From an uncultured Planctomycetales bacterium (lineage in GTDB: Bacteria > Planctomycetota > Planctomycetia > Isosphaerales > Isosphaeraceae): a stretch of 56,616 nt of DNA. Positions 18,301 through 26,423 of the stretch are shown piece after piece (within the stretch, counting starts at the first letter, position 1; every line of letters begins with the position of its first letter). The stretch covers positions 1 through 56,616 of the forward strand of contig CAIYJE010000177.1 of the NCBI GenBank assembly GCA_903926465.1, read 5' to 3'. Both the position numbers and the translations under genes were made by a program. The notes beneath the pieces are model-generated. The model had not been told where the DNA came from. It ran no database searches and worked only from the letters and a program-made list of their open reading frames with translations.

Positions 18301-18756
18301 TCATTTGCCGTCCGGTGGCGGTGCGTGCTTGAACGTCATCAGGCCGGCTTTCCCCTTGCTGGTAAACTCGGTGGGCCGTTGCGCCCCTGGACCGGTGGGA
18401 AAGCAGAGCTTGAGGTTTCCGTCCTTGATCTCATAAATTCCCTCGACCTTCTGGCCCGTGGGCTTGCCCCCTTCTTCAGCCAGGAGATCGATTCCCTTGG
18501 GGCTGGCGTCTGGATAGACCACCACCTGCGCCCTGGCCACCAGCTTATCCCCTTCATAGACCGCCAGCTTGGGCCCCTCAAACACATACCGCCCCTTGGC
18601 CACGAAATCGAGCGGGGCCGACTGGCCGCCAATCTCAAACCCCGTCCCCAGCCACGACCCCTGCAGCGCCTGCATTTCGGCCTTGGTAGCCGCCGTTGCG
18701 TCGTCTTGAAACCCCACCGCCACCAGCACCAACCCCTGGATCAACAACGCCAGCAT
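18301..18756 (-). CDS. TIGR03067-type lipocalin-like exported protein
   Basis: 151 residues from ATG 18756, which has GGGAGG about seven bases upstream. Signal peptide, then the planctomycete TIGR03067 pattern: MQALQGSWLGTGFEIGG, a beta-rich middle, GIYEIKDGNLKLCFPTGPGAQRPTEF and a terminal KGKAGLMTFKHAP. The fold is thought to be a small beta-barrel; function unknown. Monocistronic. Confidence 0.8.
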   Translation of the reverse strand: MLALLIQGLVLVAVGFQDDATAATKAEMQALQGSWLGTGFEIGGQSAPLDFVAKGRYVFEGPKLAVYEGDKLVARAQVVVYPDASPKGIDLLAEEGGKPTGQKVEGIYEIKDGNLKLCFPTGPGAQRPTEFTSKGKAGLMTFKHAPPPDGK

Positions 18757-18896
18757 TGCGTTTCCTCCCGCATCAGAAAGCCAACCTCCACCGCCCATAG
18801 CGCCCGGAGTATCCAGATTTCAAGAATGAGATCGAGGGCAGTTTGGCAACCGGGCCAGTTCTGAGGCCCTATCGCGGATTCATAGCCCGCCGCCTA

Positions 18897-19190
18897 TTAA
18901 CTGAGCAGATCGTGATCAAGCTGGTCCACCACCGCTTGGACCTTGGCCAGGGCTTGTGTGCGAGTGAGCGCTCGGGTCCTTTGAAGGAACCGGACCGCGT
19001 CTTCCCGCGCTCCTGCTCTGACCAGACTGTGGAACTGCATTTCCCACTCAGAATCAACCCCGGGCTGCGCTGGTGGCATCCAGTCCACATGCACTCGTTT
19101 GTCGTCCACCAGGCCGCAGACCAAGACCCGCCGTTGATCCGAAGGGGACATCTGTTGCTTGTATTGAAGCATTGCCTCCACATTTTCCAC
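18897..19190 (-). CDS. hypothetical small protein
   Basis: 97 residues from a GTG at 19190; ATG 19172 is an alternative. The sequence has a strand-rich front (RRVLVCGLVDDKRVHVDWM) and two helices at the end (FLQRTRALTRTQALAKVQAVVDQL). No family recognised and no strong ribosome site. It lies upstream of, and divergent from, the arsenic operon promoter. Confidence 0.45.
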   Translation of the reverse strand: MENVEAMLQYKQQMSPSDQRRVLVCGLVDDKRVHVDWMPPAQPGVDSEWEMQFHSLVRAGAREDAVRFLQRTRALTRTQALAKVQAVVDQLDHDLLS

Positions 19191-19367
19191 GGGGCGACAA
19201 GACGGCTATTGAACTTTTTGTGGCCGGGGTGCAGGGCTGGGAAGCCGTACTGCGGAGGCAATTAAGTGACGGTAAGTCACATTCTGCTTGAGACTTATGC
19301 GGCAAGTGCTGGCTGCTAAATGGCGGGATTCCTGACTGCTTGATGCTTTGGGAATGTGCACCAAACC

Positions 19368-19396
19368 TTGACAAAGCCCAATATGTCCATTATTCT
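19368..19396 (+). promoter_or_regulatory. arsR promoter (sigma-70 type)
   Basis: TTGACA at 19368-19373, a 17-base spacer, and TATTCT at 19391-19396. The expected transcription start, six or seven bases on, falls on the arsR ATG at 19403, so the transcript would be leaderless or nearly so. No ribosome site precedes the ATG. Confidence 0.75.
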
Positions 19397-19409
19397 AGAA
19401 ATATGGACA
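19384..19409 (+). promoter_or_regulatory. probable ArsR operator
   Basis: Inverted repeat TGTCCAT (19384-19390) and ATGGACA (19403-19409) separated by 12 bases. The left arm abuts the -10 element and the right arm contains the arsR start codon. ArsR-family repressors bind such dyads at their own promoters, so autoregulation is inferred. Confidence 0.6.
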
Positions 19410-19738
19410 ATACGAAAGCAGTAGATGCGTTTGCGGCACTTTCGCAGGAGACGAGACTTTCAGCTCTGCGAGTGCTGGTGGAGCATGGCCACACTGGATT
19501 GCCTGCGGGCGATTTGGCTGATCGGCTGGCCGTGCCACACAACACGCTTTCGTTTCATCTATCGCATTTGGAGCGTGCCGGGCTAGTCGCTTCCCGACGT
19601 AATGGCCGCCAGGTGATCTATCTCGCCAATATTGACGCGTTGCAAAGCCTAGCCAAGTTCTTGCTCGCAAATTGCTGCATCCGCGAGAGTGCGGAATCGC
19701 CTGACTGCCAACCCACGTCTGAAGGAGCCTGTCCATGA
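19403..19738 (+). CDS. arsR: ArsR-family arsenic-responsive repressor
   Basis: 111 residues. Winged helix-turn-helix with the recognition region LADRLAVPHNTLSFHLSHLERAGLV and wing SRRNGRQVIYL. The classical CVC metal site is absent. Instead cysteines lie at 91, 92 and 102 (with 110) in the C-terminal tail, like the C-terminal As(III) site described for AfArsR of Acidithiobacillus. Start at 19403 coincides with the predicted transcript start and operator arm. It heads the arsenic operon; its stop overlaps a 25-codon ORF. Local GC is lower than in neighbouring genes, hinting at transfer. Confidence 0.92.
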   Translation: MDNTKAVDAFAALSQETRLSALRVLVEHGHTGLPAGDLADRLAVPHNTLSFHLSHLERAGLVASRRNGRQVIYLANIDALQSLAKFLLANCCIRESAESPDCQPTSEGACP

Positions 19739-19812
19739 AGTGTCTGCATATCGCCTTGGCCGACCGTTTAATCGGTCGCGGTTGCGTAACGAAGGTGGGG
19801 AGGGGCTGCTGA
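19735..19812 (+). CDS. 25-codon ORF linking arsR and arsC
   Basis: A very short ORF with an excellent ribosome site (AAGGAG, seven bases before the ATG). Its ATG overlaps the arsR stop (ATGA) and its stop overlaps the arsC ATG (TGATG). The peptide has cysteines at positions 3, 17 and 25 and is basic. It may simply couple translation of arsC to arsR, or be a small functional peptide. I do not recognise the sequence. Confidence 0.55.
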   Translation: MKCLHIALADRLIGRGCVTKVGRGC

Positions 19813-20291
19813 TGAAAACGGTACGGATTCTCTGCACGGGCAACTCCTGTCGTAGCGTCATGGCCGAGGGTCTCGTGAACCATTGGGGAAGCGGGCGATT
19901 CAAAGCGTTCAGCGCTGGGAGTTTTCCTACGGGGCAGGTCAATCCGATGAGTCTGCAAACCCTTGCTCGTCATGGGCTGCCAACAGAGGGTTATCGCAGC
20001 AAGTCCTGGGATGAGTTTGTCGATCAGCAAATCAACATTGTGATTACCGTATGTGATGCCGCTGCTGGGGAATCCTGTCCGCTTTTTCCGGGTGGTCCGG
20101 TCAAGGCTCATTGGGGTGTGCCCGATCCCGCCCATGCCGTAGGCACTGCCGAAGAAGTCGCGGCGGTATTCGATCGCGTCTATAGCCAACTTGAACGGCG
20201 GGTCAAAGCGCTTGTCGCCCTGCCGGTCGAGACGATGCCGCAGAGTGAGCTGGCGGCGGCATTGGCTTCCATCGGAAAAGACCAACTGTGA
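19812..20291 (+). CDS. arsC: arsenate reductase, thioredoxin-coupled (LMW-PTPase fold)
   Basis: 159 residues from ATG 19812. P-loop CTGNSCRS at residues 8-15 (CX5R) gives the nucleophilic Cys8. Cys81 and Cys89 lie in VCDAAAGESCP, matching the triple-cysteine relay of Staphylococcus pI258 ArsC (10, 82, 89). The general-acid region VPDPAH follows. It reduces As(V) to As(III) in the cytosol using thioredoxin. The reading frame is open upstream, but GGAGG before 19812 and the family's N-terminus fix the start. Coupled to the 25-codon ORF. Confidence 0.93.
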   Translation: MKTVRILCTGNSCRSVMAEGLVNHWGSGRFKAFSAGSFPTGQVNPMSLQTLARHGLPTEGYRSKSWDEFVDQQINIVITVCDAAAGESCPLFPGGPVKAHWGVPDPAHAVGTAEEVAAVFDRVYSQLERRVKALVALPVETMPQSELAAALASIGKDQL

Positions 20292-20314
20292 ACAATGACA
20301 CAAAGGAGACCGAA

Positions 20315-20677
20315 ATGACCAAGATTCAAGTTTACGATCCTGCCCTCTGTTGCAGCACCGGCATCTGTGGCGTGGATGTTGACCAGGAAAAAGTTACTTT
20401 TGCCGCCAATGTAGATTGGCTGAAGAGCCAGGGGGGCCAGATTGAACGTTTTAACCTTGCCCAGCAACCGATGTCTTTTGCAGAAAACCCTGTCGTCAAA
20501 AGTTTTCTGGCAAGGTCAGGCGCGGAGGCACTGCCGTTGATTTTGGTTGATGGCGAAGTGGCCTTGGCTGGCCGTTATCCGCATCGCAATGAATTGGCAA
20601 AGTGGGCGAAGATAAGCCTGCCTTCGACGGAAGCCAACCAAGGCGGCGGTTGTTGCAGTGGCAAGCGTAGCTGCTAA
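20315..20677 (+). CDS. arsD: ArsD arsenite metallochaperone
   Basis: 120 residues with AAGGAG before the ATG. The start MTKIQVYDPALCCSTGICG holds the As(III)-binding cysteines 12, 13 and 18 of the ArsD family. The thioredoxin-like body ends PLILVDGEVALAGRYP. The C-terminal Cys113-Cys114 and Cys120 correspond to the second and third cysteine sites. ArsD passes As(III) to ArsA and is a weak repressor in some systems. Found between arsC and arsA as expected. Confidence 0.93.
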   Translation: MTKIQVYDPALCCSTGICGVDVDQEKVTFAANVDWLKSQGGQIERFNLAQQPMSFAENPVVKSFLARSGAEALPLILVDGEVALAGRYPHRNELAKWAKISLPSTEANQGGGCCSGKRSC

Positions 20678-20704
20678 ATCTATCTCGAAAAGGAATCAGA
20701 CGTG

Positions 20705-22468
20705 ATGAAGTTTCTCGACCAACTCCCGAACTTTCTCTTCTTTACTGGGAAGGGTGGAGTTGGCAAAACTTCACTGGCATGTGCCACCGCCGTTAAACTT
20801 GCTGATGCAGGGAAACGTGTGCTTCTCGTCAGCACTGATCCTGCCTCCAATGTTGGGCAAGTGTTTGGAGTGGCCATCGGCAACAAGATCACGCCATTCG
20901 AGTCAGTACCGAGGCTGTCAGGACTTGAAATAGATCCACAAGCTGCCGCACAAATTTACCGCGATAAGATTGTCGGCCCAGTTCGCGGAGTCCTTCCAGA
21001 TAACGTGGTAAAGGGCATCGAAGAGCAACTGTCGGGTGCTTGCACTACTGAGATCGCTGCTTTCGATGAATTCACCGCGTTGCTGACCGATGCGGCAATA
21101 CACCAAGACTACGATCACGTAATCTTCGACACAGCGCCGACGGGGCACACCATTCGCCTATTGCAACTGCCTGGAGCGTGGAGCGGTTTTCTGGATGAAG
21201 GCAAGGGTGATGCGTCCTGCCTCGGCCCGCTTGCCGGTTTGGAAAAACAACGAGAACAGTATAAATCTGCGGTGGATGCCTTGTCCGATCCTAATCGCAC
21301 ACGATTGATACTTGTTACCCGTGCCCAAGCCTCGTCTCTTCGCGAAGCCAATCGCACCCACGATGAATTGTCCGCAATTGGTTTCAAACGGCAATATCTG
21401 GTCGTGAACGGGGTTCTCGCCGAAGCAGATACGAAAGAAGATCCGTTGGCATTAGCCGTATGGAAACGGGAACAGGCCGCGCTGGCCGCTATGCCGGATG
21501 CGCTACGAACTCTGCCGATCGATCATGTCTCGCTTAAGTCATTCAATCTTGTCGGGCTGCCAGCGCTCCGCCATCTTCTGGTCGAGGGTGAAGTTGTGTC
21601 TCAAGAAGCCATTGTCACCTTGCCAAAGTTGCAAGCTCCCGATCTCGCCACTCTGGTTGATAGCCTCGTGGGCGAAGGGCACGGCTTGATCATGTTGATG
21701 GGCAAAGGCGGTGTCGGCAAAACAACGATTGCCGCCGCTGTGGCGGTCGAGTTGGCCAGCCGGGGATATCCGGTCCACCTTACCACTTCCGATCCCGCCG
21801 CACATCTCGCCGAAACGCTCGAAGGCTCCCTTGATCACCTGACAGTGAGCCGAATTGAGCCTCATGTCGAAACCGAACGATACCGCCAGCATGTCATGGA
21901 AACCAAAGGCAAGGACCTGGATGCACAGGGCAAAGCACTATTGGAGGAAGATTTACGCTCGCCCTGCACCGAAGAAATAGCAGTATTCCAAGCGTTCTCG
22001 CGGATCATCCGTGAGGCAGGAAAGAAGTTCGTTGTGATGGATACCGCACCAACGGGCCATACCCTGTTATTGCTTGATGCAACTGGTGCTTATCACCGCG
22101 AGACGGCACGGCAACTGGGCGCAAGCGGCATGCATTTCACGACGCCAATGATGCAGTTGCAGGATGCTAACCAAACCAAAGTCCTGATCGTTACCCTTGC
22201 TGAAAACACACCGGTGCTTGAGGCTGCCGGACTGCAAAGCGACCTTCGCCGCGCTAACATTGAACCTTGGGCGTGGATCATTAACAACAGCTTGGCAATG
22301 GCAAATCCAACTTCGGCTCTGATGCGCCAACGCGCGACAAATGAACTTGCCCAGATTGAAGCGATAACGTCTCTTCATGCCAAGCGTTGGGCTGTCGTTC
22401 CGTTGCAGGCAGAAGAACCCATCGGCGTCGAACGGCTAAAGAAACTCGCACGGCATTCAGTCGGTTGA
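20705..22468 (+). CDS. arsA: ArsA arsenite-stimulated ATPase
   Basis: 587 residues from ATG 20705 (GTG 20702 is adjacent). Two fused ATPase halves each have a GKGGVGKT P-loop (residues 15-22 and 333-340) and DTAPTGHT signal (142-149 and again in the second half). Cysteines at 113, 172 and 421 match the metalloid-binding Cys113/172/422 of E. coli ArsA. The protein should power an ArsB-type efflux pump, yet no arsB or acr3 gene follows: the next gene is convergent and overlaps the end of arsA by 12 bases. Confidence 0.95.
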   Translation: MKFLDQLPNFLFFTGKGGVGKTSLACATAVKLADAGKRVLLVSTDPASNVGQVFGVAIGNKITPFESVPRLSGLEIDPQAAAQIYRDKIVGPVRGVLPDNVVKGIEEQLSGACTTEIAAFDEFTALLTDAAIHQDYDHVIFDTAPTGHTIRLLQLPGAWSGFLDEGKGDASCLGPLAGLEKQREQYKSAVDALSDPNRTRLILVTRAQASSLREANRTHDELSAIGFKRQYLVVNGVLAEADTKEDPLALAVWKREQAALAAMPDALRTLPIDHVSLKSFNLVGLPALRHLLVEGEVVSQEAIVTLPKLQAPDLATLVDSLVGEGHGLIMLMGKGGVGKTTIAAAVAVELASRGYPVHLTTSDPAAHLAETLEGSLDHLTVSRIEPHVETERYRQHVMETKGKDLDAQGKALLEEDLRSPCTEEIAVFQAFSRIIREAGKKFVVMDTAPTGHTLLLLDATGAYHRETARQLGASGMHFTTPMMQLQDANQTKVLIVTLAENTPVLEAAGLQSDLRRANIEPWAWIINNSLAMANPTSALMRQRATNELAQIEAITSLHAKRWAVVPLQAEEPIGVERLKKLARHSVG

Positions 22469-22795
22469 GACACACTGGCTGCATGTGGGGGCAGTAATCA
22501 CGCCGGTTAGCCCCATATTGCGGTGACGTTGCAGTGACATTGCCTTCACGTAGTAGTCGAGATCGGTGGATTTGAACTCATCCCAAAAGTGCGGGTTCGC
22601 GGCTTCCAGCTCCTTGAAGGATCTGGCAGGAAACTCGCGTGCGGGCTTCAGACCCACCGATTCGTTCCAGGCAATGTGCGCGTACAGCAGCGCCACGCTC
22701 ATGGCTTGGACCGTGGGTGGTGACTTCCGGTCTTTGAACGCAAGCTCGGCCATTTCCTTTAGCAGGTCCGACATTTTGCGAAGCTGCGTTGGCAT
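22457..22795 (-). CDS. hypothetical protein
   Basis: 112 residues, mainly helical, cytosolic, with GGAGAAGG before the ATG. The middle SVALLYAHIAWNESVGL looks like a conserved helix of a planctomycete hypothetical family, but I cannot name it. Its 3' end overlaps that of arsA by 12 bases tail to tail, so the arsenic operon may have been inserted right up to it. Confidence 0.65.
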   Translation of the reverse strand: MPTQLRKMSDLLKEMAELAFKDRKSPPTVQAMSVALLYAHIAWNESVGLKPAREFPARSFKELEAANPHFWDEFKSTDLDYYVKAMSLQRHRNMGLTGVITAPTCSQCVSTD

Positions 22796-22946
22796 AGGGA
22801 CCTTCTCCAGAAGGGACCGCGGACAGCAACCCGTGCTAGCCTTGCGTGGCTCATTTTTCCAAACATCGGTTGGGGGAGACCGGGGTTCTGTCTGGGCCGA
22901 GCGTGCGGGTGGAACGAAATAGAGTGGCCGAGGAACCGGCCAATTT

Positions 22947-23219
22947 TCAACCAGGCTCAGACAAAGTTACGGGCCTGGGCATCGTGCTGCTATCTGGAAA
23001 AATCGTGCGATCGTACCAGGCGTGCAGTTCGGACGTATCGCCGTTACTGGACATGGGCACAATCAACCGCACGCGGCAGTCTGGATGTTCACGCATCCAC
23101 TGCGTGAGGCACTGAGACAGGAACGGCCCCAGTTCGCCAGTGGGCTCTCCGCTGACCAGAAAGAACCGAACCCACCCGCCCATATCTTGGCTGACAATTT
23201 GAAATCGAGGCTGACTCAT
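22947..23219 (-). CDS. hypothetical small protein
   Basis: 90 residues from ATG 23219 with AAAGGA upstream. One compact alpha/beta domain: FFLVSGEPTGELGPFLSQCLTQWM, VRLIVPMSSNGDTSELHAWY. The pattern recalls short conserved planctomycete proteins; function unknown. Confidence 0.65.
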   Translation of the reverse strand: MSQPRFQIVSQDMGGWVRFFLVSGEPTGELGPFLSQCLTQWMREHPDCRVRLIVPMSSNGDTSELHAWYDRTIFPDSSTMPRPVTLSEPG

Positions 23220-23299
23220 GGCCGTGAATCCTTTCTGGATCCCAGAAATCTGCGGCAGCAGAACACGCCGATCATACCAGGTGAACCACTGACAATCTC

Positions 23300-23536
23300 T
23301 CACCCGGCAAAACCAAGCTCAGCCCAGCCGGCAATGGCAAAACCCGGGGCTTGCCTCCGCAGGTGACAGGCTTTGATCGTCTTGCCGCTTCCACACAGGC
23401 AGCGATCATTCCGACCCACGGGGCGGGGCCGCGACCACGGACTGAGGAGCGGGCAGGGGAGGCATAACCGCCGGCTTGGCGAGCCGTCTTTGCGTTCTCG
23501 CTCACGCGGCCGGCGAATTGGGGCCTTCGTTGTCAT
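23300..23536 (-). CDS. small SEC-C motif protein
   Basis: 78 residues. A basic N-terminal half is followed by the SEC-C zinc-binding motif GRNDRCLCGSGKTIKACH near residues 41-58 (CxC...CH). SEC-C motifs occur at the end of SecA and in small proteins of unknown role. The ATG lies 3 bases after the stop of the zinc-ribbon coiled-coil gene, so the two are in one operon. Confidence 0.75.
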   Translation of the reverse strand: MTTKAPIRRPRERERKDGSPSRRLCLPCPLLSPWSRPRPVGRNDRCLCGSGKTIKACHLRRQAPGFAIAGWAELGFAG

Positions 23537-23539
23537 ACG

Positions 23540-24571
23540 CTAGTCATCATCTCCCTTGTTGAGGATGAAGGTGGCGTTGGAGTTTGAGAAATCCAGTTTG
23601 ACATCCTCCGAACTCAGAATAGCCACCGGAACCAGCCATTCAACGAGCCCAAATTCCGTGGTATACATTGAGTAAAAGACGTACTTCCCGCCCTTGAGCT
23701 TGAGCTCATATTTGCCATCAATATCGGTTTTGACACTGTCAACAAACCCTTTCTTGGCGATATCAATAAACTCTCGGTCTTCAAGAATCTCCTCGCGTTG
23801 CTTGTCAGATGACCAGGTTTCGGGGAACTTACGGCTCTTGACATAGGCGTCTGTCAGGTCCGTTCCATCGGACAACTCGGCAGCGAGAACGATGATTGAC
23901 AACCCGCGCTGGATCTCTGAGTTTCCCAACTTTTTGATCAGGAACGCGCCACCAGAAACCTTTGCCTCGAACCTGGCAAGCCGGTTCCGTTCATCCTTCT
24001 TTTCCCGGACAACCTTCAACAATTCCTCTTGTTCTTGTTTCTCTTGTTCCCGTTCTTGTTGTTGTGCTTCAGACTGCAATTTCTCCTTGAGCGCTAGAAC
24101 CTCACGTTGGCGGGCCTCTTTATCTTCTTGCTCCAGTTCCGCTTTGAGATTGTTCTCAAGTTGTTGCTTCTTCGATTGAGCCTCCTGGATGGCAGATCGG
24201 AACACGGGGTCAGCCCGATATTCCTGAGCCTTTTTCAGAAACGTGTCATAAGCTGTCAGAGCTTCGCGTGGGTTCAGTTCAAATTGAGAATCCCCTTGGG
24301 CTTTGATCGCACGGACTTCGGCTTTTCGAGCTTTAGACCTTGAGTCTGAGATCACATATCCCATGAAGCCCAGAAGCACGAATCCACAGAATGCGATCGC
24401 GCCCAGAATGACGGGTTCAAGGTACCAAGGCTTGGCCTCGCCCACGGGTTCGGCCAGAAATACCGTGCGACACGACGGGCAACCGACCTTGGTGGGCAGT
24501 TTACTGGCCGCCACCTCGCAATCATTCCCACAATTCGGGCATTCGACATCCACAATTTCGTCATTGTTCAT
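23540..24571 (-). CDS. zinc-ribbon, coiled-coil membrane protein
   Basis: 343 residues. N-terminal zinc ribbon (CPNCGNDC ... CPSC, residues 10-35), one transmembrane helix at about 52-74, a Glu/Gln/Lys-rich coiled coil at about 100-195, and a C-terminal beta-rich domain (DGKYELKLKGGKYVFYSMYTT) like a carboxypeptidase-regulatory or transthyretin fold. AAGGGA before the ATG. Composition is more AT-rich than the genome norm. Role unknown; a cytosolic zinc ribbon joined to an exported sensor domain is plausible. Confidence 0.75.
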   Translation of the reverse strand: MNNDEIVDVECPNCGNDCEVAASKLPTKVGCPSCRTVFLAEPVGEAKPWYLEPVILGAIAFCGFVLLGFMGYVISDSRSKARKAEVRAIKAQGDSQFELNPREALTAYDTFLKKAQEYRADPVFRSAIQEAQSKKQQLENNLKAELEQEDKEARQREVLALKEKLQSEAQQQEREQEKQEQEELLKVVREKKDERNRLARFEAKVSGGAFLIKKLGNSEIQRGLSIIVLAAELSDGTDLTDAYVKSRKFPETWSSDKQREEILEDREFIDIAKKGFVDSVKTDIDGKYELKLKGGKYVFYSMYTTEFGLVEWLVPVAILSSEDVKLDFSNSNATFILNKGDDD

Positions 24572-25195
24572 GTGAGTTTCCCTTCAGAATCCTGCTTTCA
24601 GGTTTTCTGGTGTTCAAGCAAGCAATTCAGCCAAAATGTGCATGAATCAGCCAGGCTGGTCCGCGAGGGCTTCCCTGCCCGACAAGCCCAAATCATGTGC
24701 GCGGAACACTTGGGCCTTGTGTGTTTACTCCTCATGGCCCGAAGCCTGAGCAAGGGTTCTCAACACCTGACGAAGAACGGGAACAGACCCCGGCCGAGGT
24801 CTACCCTGAACACCTGTCACGCTTGGGGGGTGAGCCTTACCGGGCTAGGCTGGAAGCACCAACCGGCCCCGGTGGGTGACCACATTGGTGAGAGGCCTTT
24901 CTTTTGAGATGCGCCTGACGCCCAAAAACGAACAAGAAAATGCGCAAACCGGCCCCAACGGGGCCGCTTTTTCATCGCAACGCCATCCAGATCAAGGACT
25001 TAAAATTTTTGAACTTTTCCGCCTTCAACACCCCTGGCGGAAGCCACTGCATGCGTGCATCAAGGCTCGTAAAACATAAACGGGCGTTTAGTCATGCAGA
25101 GGGCAGGCATGGATAGGCCTTTGGGAAAACTGGGAGATTCTGGGGACGAAATCCGCGTGTGGTTTTGTTTTGCACTGGGTACCAGCGCCATCTTG
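24572..25195. other. 624-base region without a called gene
   Basis: Only short, unconvincing frames on both strands. It contains an intrinsic terminator at 24950-24972 pointing right that has no recognised gene in front of it. No tRNA or repeat recognised. Confidence 0.5.
24950..24972 (+). terminator. orphan intrinsic terminator
   Basis: Perfect 7-bp stem CGGCCCC/GGGGCCG with a 3-base loop, followed by CTTTTT. The nearest upstream plus-strand gene is arsA over 2 kb away, so it may end an unannotated short transcript. Confidence 0.75.
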
Positions 25196-25567
25196 CTAAG
25201 CCTGGGCATATCCGCAGGCGTTCAGCCAGTAGCGCTCTGTGTGTTGAAAACAGTCTCCGTTGTCGGCCTGGAAGTTCGGCTTTTCCTCCAGGTACAAATC
25301 CCAGAGCCGGGCCTGGTAGGCGGGATGAACTTCCACGGCGGAGAGCAGTACCCAGCTCCCGCATGGGAACAGAGAGTACAAGGCTTGGTCCAGGGTTTTG
25401 AATGGGCCGCGTTTCCAGTGGTGCCAGATTTCCTTATCTTTCTCATCACGATCGATGCTGCAACCCGCTTCGTAGATCTCCCACTGGCCGGCGGCGTTCT
25501 TCTCTCGGTGAAAGTCTGAGCCGCCCCCCTCGCAGACGAGTCTCAAAACCACTTCTTTGTCGGGCAT
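25196..25567 (-). CDS. hypothetical protein
   Basis: 123 residues with GGAGG five bases before the ATG. Small cytosolic alpha/beta protein (VVLRLVCEGGGSDFHRE, WHHWKRGPFKTLDQALYSLF, PAYQARLWDLYLEEKP). I do not recognise the family. Monocistronic. Confidence 0.7.
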   Translation of the reverse strand: MPDKEVVLRLVCEGGGSDFHREKNAAGQWEIYEAGCSIDRDEKDKEIWHHWKRGPFKTLDQALYSLFPCGSWVLLSAVEVHPAYQARLWDLYLEEKPNFQADNGDCFQHTERYWLNACGYAQA

Positions 25568-25857
25568 GGAGGGCCTCCAGACAGGATCAGGCCGATACGC
25601 TTGCCCCTACCTTACCCAGGGGGGTAGGACAACTACGGTCCTACCCTCTTGAAATCTTGGAAAATTTTTCAGGCATGAAGTACCCGTGCAAACGCGGGCC
25701 GGACAGGCCGGAACCTTCGACCTGCGGGCCAGCAGCAATCGATTGAAATTCAAGGCCGTTCAGCAGAATAGGCATAAGTCCACTTTGACGTTGAACCCGC
25801 GTGCTGGCGGTGGTGGGAATGGGGGCTTTGGGGGCCAAAGCCCGCAAAATATCAGCC

Positions 25858-26262
25858 GACGGGGTATTCCTGTTAGCCCGACGCGTGAGCGAGGGATTCT
25901 TCGAGAATGTCTGTTGATCAAAGGTTGCGGCCCAAGCAAAGAGAAGCCCCAAGAGATCCACTCGCGAGAACGCTTCGGGCTCGTATCAGATAAGAATCCC
26001 TCGCTCACGCGTCGGGCTAATAGGGAAGCCGTTACCTTGGCCGAGCGCCCCCCAAAACCCCGACCCAGAATCCCTCGCTCACGCGGCGGGCTAATAGGGA
26101 AGCCGTTACCTTGGCCGAGCGTGCCTTAACCACGGCCCGGAATCCTTCGCTCACGCGTCGGGCTAATAGGGAGACCGTTACGTTGGCCAACCGCGTCGGG
26201 CTCTGATTTCCGGCCCCTTGCCCAGCAAAACCCCAGGAAACGCAACTTCAAAACGCACGCCT
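25858..26262. repeat. dispersed intergenic repeat, copy B, with three internal tandem units
   Basis: Matches the array at 2340-2600. Inside it, a unit of about 73 bases starting GAATCCCTCGCTCACGCG occurs three times in a row (starts 25994, 26068, 26140). An inverted partner of the core lies at about 25880-25905. The region 25568-26507 carries no convincing gene; frames through it are repeat translations. Confidence 0.88.
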
Positions 26263-26423
26263 GGGGCTTGGATTTCCGCTGAACCGCCTGGCTCTGTGGT
26301 GTGTCTCGCCACGGTGCACCGCAACAGACCCTTGTTTTACGGCGCCGGTCTGGGCATTGTCAGGGAGATGGAATTGCCCTGGCTTTGGGGCAGCCCACAC
26401 CTTTGTTAAGAAGCCGTTTCAGA

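Noticed and set aside
25994-26210. Possible CRISPR array
   Set aside because: Only three units of about 73 bases that are similar along most of their length, not short identical repeats with unrelated spacers, and no cas genes.
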